The notes below the pieces were generated by a model that ran no database searches, was not told the DNA's origin, and was given only the letters and a program-made list of their open reading frames with translations. Positions 15,699-24,092 of a stretch of 24,092 nucleotides of DNA are shown here, one piece after another. The first letter of the stretch is position 1. Each line of letters begins with the position of its first letter. The stretch spans positions 1 through 24,092 of the forward strand of contig JAUCBJ010000007.1 in the NCBI GenBank assembly GCA_032718475.1. The letters run 5' to 3'. The DNA comes from Nemertoderma westbladi (Eukaryota > Xenacoelomorpha > Nemertodermatida > Nemertodermatidae). A program made the position numbers and the translations under genes.

Positions 15699-18136
15699 TC
15701 CACCCTATCTCTGGAAATGGATTGTTTTCGGCTGGAACCCAGTTCAAGAAGCGAACTGGAAAGCTATGGACTCATAGTGGACCCAGTGGTCACAAGTCCC
15801 AGATAGACCATATTCTGTTTCGTAGGAAATACAGGAGCTCTATACAAGACTGTAATGCATTTACACTTCGACCCTTCTCCAGTGATCACCGCCTTATTGT
15901 GGCCAAGGTAAGACTTAGTCTGCGTGCTAGCAGAACAACGAAATCTGCCTTGCCACGGCATGACTGGTCCTCTCTGTTGCAACAGCCAAGTGTGAGATCC
16001 AGCTTCACACTACAGCTGAGCAACAGGTATGAGGCTCTTGCCTCTGAGGCGGCAGATCACTGTGAGGGCTATACTGCCTTTACGGAAGCAGTTAAGTTAG
16101 CAGCTGCAGAAACAGTTCCTGTATACCCTCGAAACAGGAAAAGGGCCCCCTGGACTGACAACAAAATTCAGAAGTGCCGAAATGACCTTCATAAGGCGCA
16201 GAAAGAGTCCCGACTCAAACAGACTACAGCGGCCAAGAATGCAGTTAAAGCTGCATCTAGGTCCCTGAACAGGCAGTACTCTGTTAATCTACAGGAGCTA
16301 ATAAACCAACAGGTTGATGCCATCAATGATGCTGACGACAGCAGGCAATCATCCCAGGCATGGAAATCGATCAATCTGCTTACTGGGCGGAAAAGCCAAC
16401 CAACCACCAAGGTTAAGGCTGAATCACCAGCCGATCGCCGCAATGGTTGGAAAGCCCACTTTGAAAAGCTCCTCAATAATGACAGGGTATTGCCTGATAA
16501 CTTTATAGAAGTAAAAGTGTCTGAGTCTGTACTCCCAGATATTCCCATTGGCGATATCTCCTTTGCAGAAGTGAAGGCTGCTGCAAAGAGCATTAAGACC
16601 AATCGTGCCAGTGGAGTAGATGGTGTTCCCCCTGAGGTCTTTAAAATACCTGAGTGTTTAAAGCTCATCTATCCCATCATAGTAGACATGTACCGTACAA
16701 CAAGAGTCCCACAAAAAATGAAAACAAATAAGTTGGTGCCAGTCCCCAAGAAGGGCAACCTAACACTCTATGGTTCTTTTCGGGGAATCTCATTGATCTC
16801 GATTGCTGCAAAACTATACAATAGAATTCTATTAAATCGCATCAGGGATCCCATTGAGAGACTGCTACGTGGAAATCAGAATGGGTTCCGTAAAGGTCGT
16901 GGGACCATGGAGCCCATTTTGGCACTTAGAAGGATAATTGAAGAGTTATCAAAAAAGAAAGACAGGCATCTGGCTGTTATCTTTGTTGACTTCTTCAAGG
17001 CCTTTGATTCAGTCTCTCGCTCACGTATGTTCAGCATACTTTCATTATATGGGATTCCTGATGAAATTATTGCAGCAATCAGATCAGTATACGATGGTTC
17101 GACAACATTTGTGTCTACTGTTGACGGTGACACAGAACCATTTGAAGTGTTATGGGGCGTACTCCAAGGAGACACACTTGCACCATTCTTGTTCATTATT
17201 GTGGTTGACTATGTTCTACGCATGTCCTTAGATCATCATAATGATGATGGGGTGATGATAACTCCACCTACTGGCTCCAGAAGTCGAGGAAATCCTGCCA
17301 AGTACCTAACTGATCTAGACTTTGCTGATGACTTAGGAGTACTCTCAGAATCATTAGAGGGAGCCCAGCGGCTCCTCAGCTCATTAGAACATGCTGCTTC
17401 TAGTGTTGGTCTTTTTATTAACTCCAGAAAGACCAAAATTCTGACAGTTAACTTTGAAAGTCCTCAGCAAGTCTCTGATCGGATGAGCATAAGCTCAAAG
17501 GATGGTATACTTGAGCATGTGGACGACTTCTGTTACCTGGGATCATGGATCCGGAAGTCAGGTGAGGACCTTCGAATACGTAAGGGAAAGGCATGGGCAG
17601 CCTTGAATAGGCTTTCCAGGATTTGGAAGTCACCTAGAATTAATCGGAAACTTAAGGTCCGATTATTTAGAGCAGCAGTAGTTCCAGTACTCCTCTACGG
17701 GAGTCCATGCTGGGCTCTAACTGCTGAGGACACCAAATCTCTGGATGGCACATTCACAAGAATGCTACGCCGGGTACATTGTGTCAAGTACAATGCACAC
17801 ATCTCCAACCAGACACTATATAACATTGGAGGTGTCTCATTGGTTCCCCCAAGCTTGACACTAGAACAAAATCGCCTCCGCTTTGCAGGACATTGCTTTC
17901 GCCGTGAGGACCAGCCAGTGCATAATCTTGTACTTTGGCAGCCTCATGGAGTGAATAAGCATGGTGGACAGCCCATGACTTTCTTGAGACGCATCTTAAA
18001 GGACACTGGCCTTAAAGATGCGGATGATCTAGCAAATGTCATGGGTGATAGGGAGTTGTGGCGGTGCAATTTTGTTGACAAGCCGGCACAGCATTCTTAA
18101 AAATGCAGCTGCAATGCAGCATGCCGATCCTAGTAG
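15699..18136 (+). mobile_element. 5'-truncated RTE-like non-LTR retrotransposon (LINE) nested in the LTR of B
   Basis: About 2.4 kb lies between the two copies of the 74-bp duplication, on the strand opposite to its host element. The 5' end is truncated inside the endonuclease domain, typical of target-primed reverse transcription. The octamer tccaccct is repeated at the 5' junction (15691-15698 and 15699-15706). The 3' end is only 36 bp beyond the stop codon and has no poly(A), ending in a short tag-type repeat. Short 3' UTRs without poly(A) are known for RTE-type elements. The clade assignment is by motif memory and not tested. Confidence 0.85.
15707..18100 (+). CDS. LINE ORF: end of AP endonuclease plus complete reverse transcriptase
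   Basis: The frame enters from LTR sequence, so there is no native start. Numbering from codon 1 at 15674: the retained endonuclease tail has QIDH (43-46) and SDH (70-72), the last catalytic block of APE-type nucleases. Reverse transcriptase follows: NRASGVDGVPPEVFK, then the FRGISL and NGFRKGRGT regions, motif A VDFFKAFD (D439, D445), LQGDTLAPFLF, and the catalytic FADD box at 550-553 (D552, D553). The C-terminus contains a DDFCYLGSWI segment, LRFAGHCFRR and a final DRELWR motif common in RTE-like proteins. The frame is open to 18100 with no stop, so the copy is young. Lacking most of the endonuclease and a start, it is not expected to move on its own. Confidence 0.85.
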   Translation: MSGNGLFSAGTQFKKRTGKLWTHSGPSGHKSQIDHILFRRKYRSSIQDCNAFTLRPFSSDHRLIVAKVRLSLRASRTTKSALPRHDWSSLLQQPSVRSSFTLQLSNRYEALASEAADHCEGYTAFTEAVKLAAAETVPVYPRNRKRAPWTDNKIQKCRNDLHKAQKESRLKQTTAAKNAVKAASRSLNRQYSVNLQELINQQVDAINDADDSRQSSQAWKSINLLTGRKSQPTTKVKAESPADRRNGWKAHFEKLLNNDRVLPDNFIEVKVSESVLPDIPIGDISFAEVKAAAKSIKTNRASGVDGVPPEVFKIPECLKLIYPIIVDMYRTTRVPQKMKTNKLVPVPKKGNLTLYGSFRGISLISIAAKLYNRILLNRIRDPIERLLRGNQNGFRKGRGTMEPILALRRIIEELSKKKDRHLAVIFVDFFKAFDSVSRSRMFSILSLYGIPDEIIAAIRSVYDGSTTFVSTVDGDTEPFEVLWGVLQGDTLAPFLFIIVVDYVLRMSLDHHNDDGVMITPPTGSRSRGNPAKYLTDLDFADDLGVLSESLEGAQRLLSSLEHAASSVGLFINSRKTKILTVNFESPQQVSDRMSISSKDGILEHVDDFCYLGSWIRKSGEDLRIRKGKAWAALNRLSRIWKSPRINRKLKVRLFRAAVVPVLLYGSPCWALTAEDTKSLDGTFTRMLRRVHCVKYNAHISNQTLYNIGGVSLVPPSLTLEQNRLRFAGHCFRREDQPVHNLVLWQPHGVNKHGGQPMTFLRRILKDTGLKDADDLANVMGDRELWRCNFVDKPAQHS

Positions 18137-18210
18137 TACCGGTAGATAAGTACAGAAGTATTACACGTGATGGCGGTAGCGGACGGTGATAGAAGTCACC
18201 GTTCCACCCT
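18137..18210. repeat. 74-bp target-site duplication, right copy
   Basis: Identical to 15625-15698. It directly follows the LINE 3' end (cctagtag) and continues into the rest of the LTR (actgagctgactgag), as in element A. Confidence 0.85.
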
Positions 18211-18525
18211 ACTGAGCTGACTGAGTAAACTGAATAACTGATTGCATCGACCGGTAATATATATTGCACGGTTTGGCCTTGTTACAGTACCTAGTCGATG
18301 CTCCCCCCCTGATTGGCTAATATCCCTGTTGGCACCCTTTGGAGTGTTTCCCTTCACTCCTTGTGTTCTCTCTCGGTTAGGGGTTTGGCCCCTGACCCCT
18401 ATTGTGTGTTTCTCCTTCCCACTTTATTGGGGTGACGCGAGATTGGGTAACCAACCTCGTGGCCCCCAATATTGCTTAATGGCTCACTCTATGGGTTTGT
18501 GTTAGCGGAATTGGATAAGCTAACA

Positions 18526-18534
18526 CTCCCCCCC
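18526..18534 (-). promoter_or_regulatory. polypurine tract of element B
   Basis: Minus-strand GGGGGGGAG directly before the LTR start TGTTAGC, as in A. It is followed inward by a perfect 12-bp-arm hairpin (18535-18563) and a CCCGAT/ATCGGG hairpin (18595-18611). Confidence 0.8.
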
Positions 18535-18889
18535 ATGCTATCTTCCCGGTTGGAAGATAGCATCCACCTAAAGTGCGCTACAATTCCGCTGGATCCCGAT
18601 CTAGTATCGGGTGTGGGGTGGGTCTATTTTCTTTCGGAGCCGGCTTTCCAGGCCGCTCCCTATGGGTATGATGTCACTACCCTCTGGCGTCTCGTGTCGG
18701 GCCGATCGTGCGCTTCTCTCACACAATTTTTGTTTCCCCGGCACTCTCACCACTCTAGCTCCGCTCTCTAACTCGACTCCCCAGTCTTACTCTCTCCCCA
18801 CACCTTAATCGCACTCTAACTTCTCTCCATACTCCTCTCACTATCTCCTCTCTACCACTCTCTAAGGCCCTAATCTCTAATGCTACCCC
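18535..18889 (-). other. conserved 3' non-coding segment of element B
   Basis: Parallels 3714-4060 of A, including the two terminal hairpins and the tatgggtatgatgtcactacc stretch. No gene is supported. It grades into the CTAACT-type array. Confidence 0.6.
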
Positions 18890-20125
18890 TGTGCTATCAT
18901 ACTATCTACCTACTACTTACTTGCTAACTATCTAACTATCTTACTTTCTACTAACTCTCCGACTCTAACTAGCTCTACTTAGTCTAACTAACTCCTACTA
19001 ACTCTCTACTTCTACTAACTCTACTTGACTCCTCTAAGTCTACCAACTCTCTAGCCCTTTAACTAGAACTCCCTAACTCTACCCACTCTTCTAACTACGT
19101 GGCGCTTGCGGTGCCCACAACCACTCTACTGTCTACTTCCTTCTACGTGGCGCTTGCGGTGCCCACAACCACTCTACTATCTGGCACCCTATGTGCCCTT
19201 CTACTACTCAACTACCTCTCTAACTCTACTACCTGGCACCCTATGTGCCCTCTCTACTACCTCTAACACTCTAACTCTACTACTTGGCACCCTATGTGCC
19301 CTCTCTACTACTCTACTCTCTGGCACCCTACGTGCCCTCTCTACTACCTTAACACTCCACTCTACTACCTGGCACACTATGTGCCCTCTCTACCACTCTA
19401 CTCTATCTCTAACTTACTTCCTTTACATCTACTCCCTTTACATCTACTCGCCTACACGTGACGCTCTGAATGCCAGCAGAGTGGGTACGTTAATCATGTG
19501 AACTACTACTAACTCTTACTAACTCTACTAACTCTCTACTAACTCTTACTAACTCTACTACTAACTCTACTACTAACTCTCTACTAACTCCTTTTGTGCC
19601 CGGCACCTCTTGTGCCCGGCACCCACCCTAATTAACATACCCTGCTCTTACATCAAACACGTCATCACGCCCGTGCCCCACTAAGTTCAACGCATTCCCT
19701 ACTAACTCTAACTACGTGGCGCTTGCGGAGCCCACAACCACTCTGCTTACTACTTCCTACGTGGCGCTTACGGTGCCCACAACCCTCTACTGCTCTACTC
19801 CTTTCTACGTGGCGCTTATGGTGCCCACAACCCTCTACTGCTCTACTAACTTTCTAACTAACGGTACTACGTACCCTCTTACTACTCTAACTCTCTCTAC
19901 TAGCTAACGGTACTACGTACCCTCTCACTAACTCTAACTCCACTAACTAACGGTGCTACGTACCCTCTAACTACTCTCTAACTAACGGTACTACGTACCC
20001 TCTAACTCTTACTCTAACTAGCGGTACTACGTACCCTCTTAACTAACTAACTAACTAACTCTCTCGGTACTACGTACCTCCTAACTAACTAACTAATTAA
20101 CTCTCCCGGTACTACGTACCTCCTA
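18890..20125. repeat. 3' array of element B: CTAACT background with mini-hairpins
   Basis: The same ingredients occur as in A but in different numbers. Units with ggcaccctatgtgcc or close variants lie at about 19180-19390. gtggcgcttgcggtgcccac units occur near 19099, 19146, 19716, 19760 and 19808 (some with substitutions). The gtgcccggcac pair is near 19595-19625. About seven ggtactacgtacc units lie at 19862-20120, one as ggtgctacgtacc. Islands 19449-19505 and 19620-19705 match A. Confidence 0.85.
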
Positions 20126-20144
20126 ACTAACTTCTACCTACTTT

Positions 20145-20251
20145 ATTATTTAATTATTTTATTGTTTTTAATTAAATAATTATTTTATATTTTATGCGTG
20201 GGAAGGGCATCTCGCCCTCATTCCCACCCCCCTCAGTCCAAAACTTTGGAC
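20145..20251 (-). promoter_or_regulatory. three consecutive stem-loops at the end of the B coding region
   Basis: The AT-rich hairpin (20145-20156 with 20169-20180, 12-bp arms) overlaps the stop codon. The GC-rich hairpin 20198-20227 has one stem mismatch relative to A. The hairpin 20236-20251 has 7-bp arms. Order and spacing match A. Confidence 0.6.
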
Positions 20252-21015
20252 GACTAAAAACTCTCACGTGCCCCTTCTTCCAGTAGGCACTCTCCTGCTG
20301 CCCTCCTATACGTCCTCTAACTCTTCGCCACACTCTCTTCGGTGCTACCTTTGCTGGCCTCCCCCTTCGTATGTGCGCTGGCATTAAAGCCCTCGACGAC
20401 CCCCGATCGTCCCTTGGTATACACGGCGTCCGCCCATGTAATGCCCCCTCGCACTGTGTCAGTCCTGCGTGCGTATGCAACACGCCTCCGACTCCTTTAT
20501 GTTTGCTCATGGGCCTCTCTGCCCCTGGTTTAGTCCTTTCACATCCTCTCTCTTTCCAACACTCTCCGGATCTGTGTCCTTTTACCACACATCGATGACA
20601 TAGTCCGTTTGCGTCTGTGTAGGCTACACGATCTCGTTTGGGCAACGCTTGCCAGTACTTACAACTCCTGGTCTCATGGGTTCCGTCCCGATGTAATTGA
20701 CATTGGAATCCTGGATTATAGCGTTTCCTGTATAGTCCTTCACGTATCGCGCTTAGGTTTATATGTACCGATTTAATGTTTCGATTGTCTAGACTCGGCC
20801 TACTGGGTATATTGGGATTGTGTTTATTTATGGTGTTATTTTCTTTCTGTCCCTGCCACGGTGTGGCTCTGCTACCAGCTAACTGTGGACTAGCAGTCCC
20901 CTGTATGGCCGCGTGTGGTAGCGACTGTCCGCACGACCTGTTCTCGTCCAGGGAGTTCGATGTTCTTGCTCCTATTGGGGTATATTGTCGATATTGTGAT
21001 GGGGGAATGTCACCC
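20172..21015 (-). CDS. Element B polyprotein, C-terminal part: zinc knuckle and conserved C-terminal domain
   Basis: This third frame has no upstream ATG, but I traced it open from the C/G run near 21019 down to the stop at 20172. It aligns with 5394-6240 of A. It contains SLDENRSC joined to GQSLPHAAIQGTASPQ, the Cys/His cluster, the zinc knuckle (20600-20569, reading CHRC with a later GHRSGEC) and the C-terminal domain (CEGALHGRTP, LMPAHIRRGRP). As in A, the protease and DUF1759 blocks of E1 are absent. The frame is lost upstream at a run of twelve C where A has a different, shorter sequence. Nucleic-acid binding is expected for the knuckle; nothing is known to me of the last domain. Confidence 0.6.
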
Positions 21016-21948
21016 TGTCCCCCCCCCCCCGGCCAGTATGTTTGGTACTGGGGTTGATGTTAATATATTGGGGCCCATACGTCTATCTCCAATAACTCTC
21101 CCCTCCCCTGGATACATGTTATGCCCCTGTGTATTATAGTCATGCTGCTGTACCGATATAGGCCTACCCACTTCCTGCCTACCTACCGGTATGTACTCTG
21201 CGGCTTCCGGGTTTAATCCCGTCGTTCGCGCTACCCTATCGCCTACTCTACCTCTCCCAGCATGGCCTATAATAGTATGTGCAGTAAGGCCTACAGTATG
21301 TCCTGCAGTCTGCATGTGCCCTTTCGAACCGAAGTTTAATCTTCGCGAATCTCGAATCTCCCGGCGACTACCGCACTCTCGATCGGCAGCTATATCCCGT
21401 CGGGAAGCTTCTCTCCGATCCCCTCTCCTGTTCTCGACTTTGTATTGGTATGTCCTGTACCCCTCTCTTGGCGTGTGGTGCGTTTCTCCGGGGCGACGGC
21501 AATCTCCCGAAGTTCGACCCCACTGACTCCCTAACTCCATCTCTACTATCGACGGTCCGCTATCCGTCCTCACACTGCTATCGTTCGTGGCGACACTTCT
21601 TCTACTATCTTCTCTTCTTCTCTTTTCAGTGCAGTATTCCGGCTCATGAGATCTCTTGTCGACCTCCCGGTTAAACTCCACTGTTCTTCTTCCCTCTTCT
21701 GATCGGGCTCGACGCTTCGTCCGCCCTCTCGCGACGTCAACCTGCCTCTCTCTGCTCGATCGCACGCCGCTGGGGATACTCGCAATCCCCTTATTACTCC
21801 CCATCGCCGGGTGTTGCGGTTTACCTAATTCGGCCCGCGCATTATTCGCCGACGCCTGTGGGACACTCTCTGCCCCCCCCTCTCTCGCTACTAATCTCTC
21901 GCGGTGGGGTGTCCGTAGCCCCCCCACACCCGCCACTTCTAACTTCAC
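21010..21948 (-). CDS. Element B polyprotein, middle part: Arg/Glu-rich, second frame
   Basis: Aligns along its length with 6298-7161 of A and continues further. In B it stays open through VIGDRRMGPNILTSTPVPNI, which in A lies in the next frame. It stops just after the G-run encoded at 21020-21031. No family is recognised; the composition is Arg/Glu/Ser/Gly-rich and hydrophilic. It starts within the about 120-bp G-rich tandem repeats, where the frame changes from that of the N-terminal part. Together with A this indicates one original long protein. Confidence 0.55.
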   Translation of the reverse strand: MKLEVAGVGGLRTPHRERLVAREGGAESVPQASANNARAELGKPQHPAMGSNKGIASIPSGVRSSRERQVDVARGRTKRRARSEEGRRTVEFNREVDKRSHEPEYCTEKRRREDSRRSVATNDSSVRTDSGPSIVEMELGSQWGRTSGDCRRPGETHHTPREGYRTYQYKVENRRGDRREASRRDIAADRECGSRREIRDSRRLNFGSKGHMQTAGHTVGLTAHTIIGHAGRGRVGDRVARTTGLNPEAAEYIPVGRQEVGRPISVQQHDYNTQGHNMYPGEGRVIGDRRMGPNILTSTPVPNILAGGGGTG

Positions 21949-22200
21949 TATCTCTTACTGCACTTTTGCGTTCCTCTTGTCGGACACTCTCTACCCCCCC
22001 TCTCTCGCCACTAATCTTCTGTGGTGGGGCTCCTGTACCCCCCCCCCCCACTCGCCACTTCTAACTTCACTACCTCTTGCTACACTTCTACACCCCTCTT
22101 GTGGGGCATTCTCTGCCCCCCCTCTCTCGCCACTAATCTTATGTGGTGGGGCGCCCGTAGCCCCCCCCCCCCCACTCGCCACATCTAACTTCACTATCTC
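21865..22200. repeat. about 123-bp tandem repeat, three units, with long C/G runs
   Basis: Units are anchored at 21933, 22056 and 22180 (periods 123 and 124 bp). They are homologous to the array at 7092-7440 of A. C-runs reach thirteen bases. The coding frame changes here. Confidence 0.85.
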
Positions 22201-23965
22201 TTACTTTACTACTACACCCCTCTCTAGTCGACACACTGTCTCTACTACGGCTGGGTCTATTCACCCCCGCCTCTCTCTCTACTACTGCGTGGCCTATCAG
22301 GCCCACCTCGGGTTGGCTCAACCCCGCTACCTCCTGCCTACTAACTACGTGGCCTACCAGGCCCCCGTCGGGGTTTCTCGCCCCTGCCACTCTCTGCGAA
22401 CTAACTGCGTGGCCTGCCAGGCCCCCATCGGGGTTATGCACGTCCGACATGCTCATATTAATAGCACCATTCCCAATATTATTTGTTAAATCAATTAAAT
22501 TGTTAGAATTTGAAACGGGATTATTATTTAAATTATTTAAATTAGAATTATTATTATTTTCAAAATTTAAATTATTATTCGAATTATTTGAATTATTCTG
22601 AATATTTGAATTAATGTTATTATTTGAATTTAAATTTAAATTACTACTACCAGGTAAAATATTATTTCCTGTAATAAAGGGATTAGGGTTATCTAATACG
22701 GTACTGTTAACATTAATTACTTCTAACGTACTATTACTACCCCCCCCGCCCGTACGGTTACTATGCGCACTGTACGTGTACCGCATGCTCTGTTCCTTTT
22801 CCTCTCGCTCTGTGCTTATAAGTGGGGTCTCACTCTCTGATATTTCCAACCGCGCCAGTTCTAGTCGGCGCTGCTTTAGTTTGGCCCGATATAGCCCAAG
22901 CCCCCCCAGCCGGACACGCAAACCACCCAGCTCACATTCTTTCTCTATCTCTCTCTCTCTGCACACTCGCAAATCTCGCTCGGCCGTCTCTCTCGCAAGC
23001 ACCTCAGACCGCCTCGCCGGCTCGCTCTCTATTCTCCTCTCCCGATCTCTATGCTCCTCGGCCTTCTCTCTATCCTCCCTTATCAACTCTGATAATGCGG
23101 TTTCCTCCCTCAGTCGCCCCTCCAACTGTTTCCGCTCTGCCGCCGCCATTTTTAATTTATACTCTAGATTTTTTCTCCGCACCCTTCTTTCTTTTTCGGA
23201 GGATGTAGCAGACTTATCGGTTGCGACGGATTCCCTCCGCCTTCCCGTCCTACTAACTTTCCCCCGCCTCCCAGAACTTCCTCCGACCGACGAGGCCGAA
23301 TCCTTGGGGTTAGCCTCGGATTCGCCCTCCTGTGGTCTCCTCCAACCCACTAATTTTACTCCCCGGGCATCGACTAAGTATGGCCCTATGTACACTACGC
23401 TAGGTTCCATACCCCCACATTCCCATAGTTCAAACAGTTCGTTGGCAACTCCCCTCGCCCTCTCCTCGGCTAGTTCTCCCTGCCCAGAATGCAATAGGTA
23501 ATCAAAGTATCTGTTCGACTCACCTAGTCGTCTCCTCAGCTTCACCTGGTCTATCTCAGCCCCTCCTCTAGCTTCCTTCAGTTGCTCCCGGGTCGCGGCG
23601 TAGGCCCGTCGAAGTCGATCAGAAACCCCGACGTCCTCGTCGCCGACCTCTCCTCCATCTCTCCGGGTCCGACGTCGTACCGGCGGCCCCACCATCGCCG
23701 TTCCGGTGGGCCGTCCGTCGCCCTCGGTCTGTGGCTGACCGGCGACATCGGTACGTCGACCCTCGCTCCGCGTCGACTCGTCTTTCTCCCTTTCGACTCC
23801 CGACTCGTCCTCTCTTTGTAGACGGCCCCCCTCATCTTGGATCGCCAGATGGCCCGTTATCGATGGGTCCAGCGTCGTGGGTTGATGCCGTCTCGCCGTG
23901 GCCTCGCGGATCGTTAGATCGTCGTCCGGGGTCCGCGGCGGTGTTGCTTCTCCTCCTCTACTCAT
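22139..23965 (-). CDS. Element B Gag-like protein, N-terminal part (coiled coil, Asn-rich tract, 20-residue repeats)
   Basis: The frame is open from 24031, just inside the LTR. I choose the ATG at 23965 (MSRGGEA) because A has its counterpart at 9226. Domain order is as in A: conserved TPPRTPDDDLTIREATARR, VSDRLRRAY and YIGPYLVDA segments; an Arg/Glu-rich region with coiled-coil character; a Gly/Ser linker; an Asn tract longer than in A; three 20-residue repeats; and a Gly-rich end. Versus A, the segment before the linker has an extra block (KEQSMRYTYSAHSN). No known family is recognised. Location and composition suggest a structural particle protein of a non-autonomous element. Confidence 0.65.
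   Translation of the reverse strand: MSRGGEATPPRTPDDDLTIREATARRHQPTTLDPSITGHLAIQDEGGRLQREDESGVEREKDESTRSEGRRTDVAGQPQTEGDGRPTGTAMVGPPVRRRTRRDGGEVGDEDVGVSDRLRRAYAATREQLKEARGGAEIDQVKLRRRLGESNRYFDYLLHSGQGELAEERARGVANELFELWECGGMEPSVVYIGPYLVDARGVKLVGWRRPQEGESEANPKDSASSVGGSSGRRGKVSRTGRRRESVATDKSATSSEKERRVRRKNLEYKLKMAAAERKQLEGRLREETALSELIREDREKAEEHRDRERRIESEPARRSEVLARETAERDLRVCREREIEKECELGGLRVRLGGLGLYRAKLKQRRLELARLEISESETPLISTEREEKEQSMRYTYSAHSNRTGGGGSNSTLEVINVNSTVLDNPNPFITGNNILPGSSNLNLNSNNNINSNIQNNSNNSNNNLNFENNNNSNLNNLNNNPVSNSNNLIDLTNNIGNGAINMSMSDVHNPDGGLAGHAVSSQRVAGARNPDGGLVGHVVSRQEVAGLSQPEVGLIGHAVVEREAGVNRPSRSRDSVSTREGCSSKVRDSEVRCGEWGGGGYGRPTT
22286..22465 (-). repeat. three 60-bp tandem repeats encoding a 20-residue unit
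   Basis: Repeat cores start at 22286, 22346 and 22406, a period of exactly 60 bp, homologous to 7514-7675 of A. Unit sequences differ from A more than flanking coding sequence appears to. Confidence 0.8.
22475..22665 (-). repeat. AT-rich island encoding an Asn-rich tract
   Basis: The counterpart of 7715-7870 in A. It encodes Asn with interspersed Leu, Ile and Ser, and contains extra in-frame Asn blocks relative to A. Confidence 0.8.
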
Positions 23966-24031
23966 CTTGTCTTCTTTGGTGGCTGGCAGCCACAGTCTGT
24001 CAGGGCAGTTGGTTGGATCTAGTTCTATCAC

Positions 24032-24092
24032 TGTGACGGGATCTACGGATCCCGGTTTATCCGTTTGGGTATTCTATCTACGCGTCCCCGCC
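24032..24092 (-). repeat. 5' LTR of element B, inner end only
   Basis: From tgtgacggg onward the sequence matches the inner LTR end of A (9287 onward) and the outer 3' LTR end of B (15473 onward), including the cgggatc/gatcccg palindrome. It is cut by the window end. Confidence 0.8.

Larger units (their letters stand above)
15473..18525 (-). repeat. 3' LTR of element B, interrupted by a LINE
   Basis: The LTR pieces are 15473-15698 and 18211-18525, with a duplicated 74-bp segment at the break. Without the LINE and one duplicate the LTR is 541 bp, close to the 530 bp of A. The ends tgtgacggg and tgttagc...gctaaca match A. The 13-bp-arm hairpin intact in A is degraded here (near 18433-18460). 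Confidence 0.85.
15473..24092 (-). mobile_element. Element B: non-autonomous BEL/Pao-related LTR retrotransposon with nested LINE
   Basis: In minus orientation it has a 5' LTR cut by the window end (24032-24092), a Gag-like coding region in three frames (23965 to 20172), a 3' hairpin-rich array, a polypurine tract (18534-18526) and a 3' LTR (18525-15473) split by a LINE. It parallels element A throughout but has its own indels. The bases outside the 3' LTR (15468-15472, gtgtt) would be the target duplication; the partner copy lies beyond the window. No reverse transcriptase, RNase H or integrase is encoded. Confidence 0.85.

Overview
The window looks like repeat-rich nuclear DNA from an invertebrate animal. 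Two things point there. BEL/Pao-type LTR retrotransposon proteins (a DUF1759-like Gag, Cys/His zinc motifs and a DUF1758-like aspartic protease) are known only from metazoans. The reverse transcriptase at 15.7-18.1 kb also has the GVLQGDTLAPFLF-type motif C region that I associate with RTE-like LINEs of aquatic invertebrates. No bacterial gene, operon or ordinary host gene is recognisable. Species cannot be named from the sequence.

Layout, left to right. (1) 1-3661 is a fragment (E1) of a minus-strand BEL/Pao-derived element: a 3' array of short palindromes, then an open Gag-protease frame without reverse transcriptase. (2) 3662-3721 is a perfect inverted repeat with 24-bp arms that joins E1 to the next element. 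(3) 3679-9816 is element A, minus strand: a 530-bp 5' LTR (9287-9816), a Gag-like coding region broken into three frames (9226 down to 5394), a 3' array of hairpin-forming repeats, a polypurine tract and only the first 26 bp of its 3' LTR. (4) 9817-15472 is older, AT-rich DNA. It holds a decayed one-frame ORF with five stops, a 48-bp palindrome, a small inverted-repeat element with a tRNA-like core, and otherwise little. (5) 15473-24092 is element B, a relative of A on the minus strand. Its 3' LTR (15473-18525) is split by a 5'-truncated LINE flanked by an identical 74-bp target duplication, and its 5' LTR has just begun at the window edge (24032-24092).

How the parts relate. A and B share LTRs, coding layout and 3' arrays with each other. 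They share the zinc-finger segment and a C-terminal domain with E1. Compared with E1, the A/B protein lacks both the DUF1759 Gag block and the protease, with joins inside otherwise alignable sequence. E1 in turn lacks the coiled-coil N-terminus that A and B have. None of the three encodes reverse transcriptase, RNase H or integrase, so all look non-autonomous and would depend on a partner element. The most unusual features are the palindromic E1/A junction, the dense arrays of mini-hairpins in the 3' regions, and different homopolymer frameshifts in A and B that break the same frame.
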